Source: Crocinitomicaceae bacterium
GTDB taxonomy: Bacteria; Bacteroidota; Bacteroidia; Flavobacteriales_D; Crocinitomicaceae
Direction of reading: 5' to 3'
Assembly: GCA_029251865.1 (NCBI GenBank)
Contig: JAQXCN010000026.1
Coordinates: 1-49,994 of the forward strand
Length of the DNA stretch: 49,994 nucleotides
Numbering within the stretch: the first letter of the stretch is position 1; every line of letters begins with the position of its first letter. The notes below the pieces were generated by a model that saw nothing but the letters and a program-made list of their open reading frames with translations, had not been told where the DNA came from and searched no databases. Below are positions 48,650 through 49,994 of the stretch, piece by piece. The translations under genes and the position numbers were made by a program.

Positions 48650-49648
48650 ATGAAAAATATATTCTTCGCCTTATTTATAGCTATTTCTGTTAGCTCATTT
48701 GGACAGCAAGACAAGTCCATAAGTATGTGGTACCAATCACCCATGATGTACAATCCTGGATCTGTAGCAACAGGTGCAGAAGACTTTGGGTTTTTTACGA
48801 ATTGTAGATTACAATGGCTTCCGCTAACTAAAATGAGAACAAATATTTTAAATGCCAACTTCAAAATACCTGATGGTTTTATGGGTAGTAACAATTTTGG
48901 TATAGGTCTTAACGTAATGAATGATGTTACTGGTGACCTTGGTTTCTCAACAAACACAATTTCTATTCCAATCAATTACACTTTAGCATTAGACAATAGA
49001 AATAAATTATCCGTAGGTGTTTCACCTGGATTCTACCAACAAAGCTATACACCTTCGCATACGTGGGAGAATCAGTGGCAAGGCTCGGGATTTTCGGGTA
49101 CAAATACAGAATTAGGCTTAAATTCAAGTTATTCAACTATTGATATTAGTTCAGGAGTATATTACCAACACAGCATGCGTAACCGGTCATTATTATACGG
49201 TGGTGTTGCACTTAATCATATCAACAAACCTAAAATTGATTTCTCATTTGGAAGCGATAGACTCTACATGCAAACCGTGGTGCATGCTGGCGCTAATATT
49301 GTAACACGTAAAAGAGACCTGAGAGTTAACCCTCAAATTATGTATTCGAAAACTGGTCCAGGTTCAAATTTAGTTGCAGGAATATCTTTAGAGCATATTC
49401 TTAAAGAAGGCTCTGCGATTACGAATATTAATAAAACAGTTACTGTGGATTATGGTTTTTATTACAGACACAAAGACGCGCTTGTAACAACTTTTGGGTT
49501 CAAAGTCAAAGGCTTTAAACTTGGTATAGCATTTGACGCCAACCTTTCTTACTTAAATCAAGCTACGAATAGTATCGGCGCAGTTGAAATTTATCTCAAA
49601 ACACTTCATTTGTATAAGACTTCAACAAAAAGAGGGAAAATTAAATAA
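48650..49648 (+). CDS. PorP/SprF family type IX secretion system membrane protein
   Basis: Outer-membrane beta-barrel protein of 332 residues of the PorP/SprF family. The signal peptide is KNIFFALFIAISVSSFG. The mature start contains SMWYQSPMMYNPGSVATGAEDF, here given in its two parts SMWYQSPMMYNPG and SVATGAEDF, matching the family motif that usually reads QYxxNPAYAG. Alternating strands and an aromatic-rich C-terminal half fit a barrel. Family members help secrete or anchor type B cargo; SprF serves SprB in gliding flavobacteria. The pairing with the type B cargo gene four bases upstream implies a dedicated cargo-anchor pair. A strong terminator follows. Confidence 0.92.
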   Translation: MKNIFFALFIAISVSSFGQQDKSISMWYQSPMMYNPGSVATGAEDFGFFTNCRLQWLPLTKMRTNILNANFKIPDGFMGSNNFGIGLNVMNDVTGDLGFSTNTISIPINYTLALDNRNKLSVGVSPGFYQQSYTPSHTWENQWQGSGFSGTNTELGLNSSYSTIDISSGVYYQHSMRNRSLLYGGVALNHINKPKIDFSFGSDRLYMQTVVHAGANIVTRKRDLRVNPQIMYSKTGPGSNLVAGISLEHILKEGSAITNINKTVTVDYGFYYRHKDALVTTFGFKVKGFKLGIAFDANLSYLNQATNSIGAVEIYLKTLHLYKTSTKRGKIK

Positions 49649-49653
49649 GGTTT

Positions 49654-49994
49654 TTACCTATTACGATAATGAAAAAGTCCTCCAGTATGAACGAAGAGGA
49701 CTTTTTTTATGCCCTTTCGTTTTTCTAAATAATCATTTAAAGCGAATAAAACTTTAGCTGTATATGTCGGTTCTATCTGAAATTGTTTCAGCGCATTAAA
49801 TCGCGAAGTAAATTCATCAAGGAGATCATTTGATTTTGCATAACCTCCAAAATGATATTGGTCAAGAACCTCTACCCTATTCGAATCAAAAACAACACCT
49901 GCTTTGTTGGCTAATTTTTGCATTTCATAAAAGGAATCGTATCCTTTAAGAACAGGAACTACAAGCAATTTTGAACGTTTAGACAAATGAAGTG
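49654..49994 (-). CDS. PLP-dependent ACC deaminase / D-cysteine desulfhydrase-like protein, C-terminal part
   Basis: The 3' end of a gene that begins beyond the right edge; the frame is open to position 49994 and the TTG at 49986 is not a convincing start. The segment YHFGGYAKSNDLLDEF and, further on, the sequence EPTYTAKVLFALNDYL followed by VLFVHTGGLFHYR match the C-terminal domain of the ACC deaminase / D-cysteine desulfhydrase branch of fold-type II PLP enzymes, where HTGG closes the active site. The substrate cannot be decided without the N-terminal half and its lysine. The 3' end of this gene contains the terminator of the convergent PorP/SprF gene. Confidence 0.82.
   Translation of the reverse strand, partial: LHLSKRSKLLVVPVLKGYDSFYEMQKLANKAGVVFDSNRVEVLDQYHFGGYAKSNDLLDEFTSRFNALKQFQIEPTYTAKVLFALNDYLEKRKGIKKVLFVHTGGLFHYRNR
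49672..49708 (+). terminator. Rho-independent terminator of the PorP/SprF gene, inside the convergent gene
   Basis: AAAAAGTCCTC (49672-49682) pairs with GAGGACTTTTT (49696-49706) around a 13-base loop and is followed by T residues. It begins 24 bases after the PorP/SprF stop. The A-run at its left side means it could also end transcription coming from the minus strand, although there it lies before the stop codon. Confidence 0.85.

Overview
The window reads as a chromosomal segment of a Bacteroidota bacterium, most likely of the Flavobacteriales / Cryomorphaceae-like group. The support comes from type IX secretion (T9SS) sorting tails of both A and B type, a PorP/SprF-family membrane protein, BatA-domain and DUF3822 proteins, an AT-rich base composition, no clear Shine-Dalgarno sites, and promoters of the Bacteroidota form TAnnTTTG with an upstream TTTG. 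No rRNA, tRNA, CRISPR array, insertion sequence or prophage was recognised. Coding density is very high, and no gene-free stretch exceeds 200 bases.

Layout, left to right. (1) 1-2732: the end of a T9SS cargo protein, then an exported M1 metallopeptidase, both with type A sorting tails. (2) 2736-8480, minus strand: grpE-dnaJ, a CPBP intramembrane protease, a NatA/NatB-like ABC exporter and a Ppx/GppA phosphatase, tightly spaced. (3) 8624-14644: a nitroreductase, clpC (minus) and gyrA (plus), with clpC and gyrA diverging from a shared promoter region. (4) 14693-23134, plus: an exported TPR protein ending in a strong terminator, then an operon of a BatA/VWA membrane protein, a dihydroorotase-like protein lacking most metal ligands, a small methyltransferase, an ABC-F ATPase and an M61 peptidase. 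(5) 23089-26876, minus: an MMPL/RND transporter and a RecD-like helicase. (6) 26974-31022, plus: a membrane protein of unknown function, DUF3822, rsmD, coaD and a thioredoxin-fold exported protein. (7) 31034-46769, minus: DUF1599, a MauE/DoxX-thioredoxin fusion, tpiA, prmA, a 1526-residue exported protein of unknown function, plsY, a 2361-residue exported protein and clpS. (8) 46778-49994: folP, a T9SS type B cargo protein followed by a PorP/SprF partner, and the end of a PLP-dependent deaminase-like gene.

Most of the content is housekeeping: protein quality control (GrpE, DnaJ, ClpC, ClpS), DNA topology, translation-linked methylation (RsmD, PrmA), and cofactor and lipid synthesis (CoaD, FolP, PlsY). 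Exported T9SS-related proteins are mixed in.

The most unusual items are these. The 2361-residue protein has an N-terminus (TPR, PD40, carboxypeptidase-regulatory-like) resembling T9SS PorE, but ends in two SPOR-like domains separated by a GAA/TTC microsatellite coding for about 23 serines. The 1526-residue unknown protein carries a nine-G tract in its coding strand. Three proteins have lost defined parts of their active or metal sites: a dihydroorotase-like pseudoenzyme, a DnaJ without zinc site 1, and an ABC-F protein with one degenerate ATP site. I do not see a clearly new defence or mobile system.
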